Source: an uncultured Flavobacteriaceae bacterium (GTDB lineage Bacteria; Bacteroidota; Bacteroidia; Flavobacteriales; Flavobacteriaceae). Taken from it: a stretch of 64,000 nucleotides of DNA. Both the position numbers and the translations under genes were made by a program. A model generated the notes under the pieces. It saw only the letters and a program-made list of their open reading frames with translations, had not been told where the DNA came from and ran no database searches. Positions 62,993-64,000 of the stretch are shown piece after piece (position 1 is the stretch's first letter; each line of letters starts with the position of its first letter). The DNA lies in the NCBI GenBank assembly GCA_943789455.1, contig CALSUE010000007.1:62001-126000 (forward strand), in the 5' to 3' direction.

Positions 62993-64000
62993 ATGAAAAA
63001 ACTATTAATTATCCTTTTATGCCTTCTTTTTTCTGAAGGATACAAAGTTAACGCTCAAAAGAATACTACCAAATATTCTGAAGATTTTTATAACGCTACC
63101 GAATGGAGAAATATTGGACCGTTTAGAGGAGGTAGAAGTGCTGCTGTGACAGGTGTAGCAGGAAAAGCAAATCTATTCTATTTTGGATCTACTGGTGGTG
63201 GTGTTTGGAGAACTACAGATGCAGGAAATACTTGGGAGAATATTTCAGATGGATTTTTTGGTGGATCAGTGGGTTCTGTTGCGGTAAGTGAATGGGACAA
63301 TAATGTTATTTATGTTGGTAATGGAGAGAAGACAGTTCGTGGAAATGTTTCCTCCGGAGATGGAATTTGGAAATCCGTAAATGCTGGAAAAACATGGGAG
63401 CCTATGGGATTAAAAAATGCCAGACACATTCCAAGAGTTCGTATTCATCCTAAAAATCCAGATATTGTATATGCTGGAGTAATGGGTGACCTTTACAAAT
63501 CCTCTCAAGAAAGAGGGGTTTACAAATCTACAAATGGTGGTAAAACTTGGAGTAAGAAATTATTTGCAAATAAAGATGCTGGAGTTGTAGATTTAATTAT
63601 GGATCCAAACAACCCAAGAGTTTTATATGCTACGACATGGAATATTAGAAGAACTCCATACAGCTTGTCTAGTGGAGGAGACGGCTCCGCTCTGTGGAAA
63701 AGCACTGACGAAGGTGAAACTTGGACTAATATTTCTACACACAAAGGATTGCCGGGCGGTATATGGGGAATTAGTGGTGTAACAGTATCTCCAGTTAATT
63801 CAGATATTGTTTGGGCATTAATTGAAAACGAAAAGGGAGGAGTTTACAAATCTACAGATGCAGGTAAAACTTGGAAACTCATCAATAGTGAACGAAAATT
63901 ACGTCAACGAGCTTGGTACTATACTCGATTGTATGCAGATACTCAAGACGAAAATATAGTATATGTGCTCAATGTAAGATATCATAAATCTACAGATGGC
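62993..64000 (+). CDS. exported BNR/VPS10-type repeat protein, C-terminus cut by window edge
   Basis: The frame is open for 336 codons from ATG 62993 to the window end. A signal peptide (KKLLIILLCLLFSEGYKVNAQ) is followed by WRNIGPFRGGRSAAVTGVAG. Asp-box/BNR repeats of the form GGGVWRTTDAGNTWENI, DGIWKSVNAGKTWEPM, RGVYKSTNGGKTWSKK, SALWKSTDEGETWTNI and GGVYKSTDAGKTWKLI recur every 50-80 residues, indicating a beta-propeller like those of sortilin (VPS10) and sialidase-like hydrolases. Homologues are usually far longer. The active site and any T9SS tail are outside the window. Confidence 0.88.
   Translation, partial: MKKLLIILLCLLFSEGYKVNAQKNTTKYSEDFYNATEWRNIGPFRGGRSAAVTGVAGKANLFYFGSTGGGVWRTTDAGNTWENISDGFFGGSVGSVAVSEWDNNVIYVGNGEKTVRGNVSSGDGIWKSVNAGKTWEPMGLKNARHIPRVRIHPKNPDIVYAGVMGDLYKSSQERGVYKSTNGGKTWSKKLFANKDAGVVDLIMDPNNPRVLYATTWNIRRTPYSLSSGGDGSALWKSTDEGETWTNISTHKGLPGGIWGISGVTVSPVNSDIVWALIENEKGGVYKSTDAGKTWKLINSERKLRQRAWYYTRLYADTQDENIVYVLNVRYHKSTDG

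Noticed and set aside
1-64000. tRNA, rRNA, CRISPR, insertion sequences or prophage
   Set aside because: I looked through the gaps on both strands and saw no T-loop-like motifs, regular spaced repeats, transposase or integrase frames.

Overview
The window looks like a stretch of chromosome from a marine-type member of the Bacteroidetes, most likely family Flavobacteriaceae. The reasons are the AT-rich DNA, the repeated TAnnTTTG promoter -7 element with no strong Shine-Dalgarno sites, a fused SecDF, a FtsZ with a very long tail, a DUF1501 protein carrying a type IX secretion (T9SS) sorting tail, and the Bacteroidetes order of the division and cell-wall (dcw) genes. I found no tRNA, rRNA, CRISPR array, insertion sequence or prophage.

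Layout. 1-6.9 kb: truncated formate-THF ligase (minus), then secDF, hpt, adk and obgE (plus). 6.9-8.4 kb: a small TonB-C-like lipoprotein, the one gap above 300 bases (it holds a ghost gene tail and its terminator), and a DUF456 membrane protein. 8.4-17.2 kb: lysS, a DUF1800/DUF1501 pair, a redoxin, rsmG, a fatty acid desaturase and an aminotransferase. 17.3-32.8 kb: a 13-gene dcw operon on the minus strand (mraZ-rsmH-ftsL-ftsI-murE-mraY-murD-ftsW-murG-murC-ftsQ-ftsA-ftsZ) with three perfect MraZ boxes upstream and a terminator behind ftsZ. 33-42.8 kb: alpha/beta hydrolase, engB, a pseudouridine synthase, a Tat-type oxidoreductase, a nitroreductase, a penicillin acylase diverging from a DegT aminotransferase plus galE, and fabD.

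42.9-49.1 kb: the most interesting part. A queuosine-precursor transporter is followed by a DUF547 gene broken by two frameshifts. Then come five tightly coupled genes for arsenosugar synthesis: AhpD-like protein, ArsS radical SAM enzyme, TIGR04282-type glycosyltransferase, purine nucleoside phosphorylase and ArsM methyltransferase. A sterol-desaturase-like gene follows. The proposed route is arsenite methylation (ArsM), adenosyl transfer to arsenic (ArsS), phosphorolytic loss of adenine (phosphorylase) and sugar transfer (glycosyltransferase). The phosphorylase has Asp and Ile where human PNP has Asn243 and His257, which fits an adenine nucleoside with a modified 5' position.

49.1-64 kb: ThuA-like lipoprotein, a MerT-like membrane protein behind a region of nested inverted repeats, a three-gene glycosyltransferase operon, HAD phosphatase, nitrilase, DUF2797 protein, GH3-like protein, polyprenyl synthase, rlmN, queA, aroA, and the start of a large BNR/VPS10-type exported protein that runs off the window.

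Several apparent long reading frames (lysS, rsmG, penicillin acylase, DegT) begin inside or upstream of their own promoter, so I moved those starts downstream. All functional calls come from reading motifs and gene order, without database searches.
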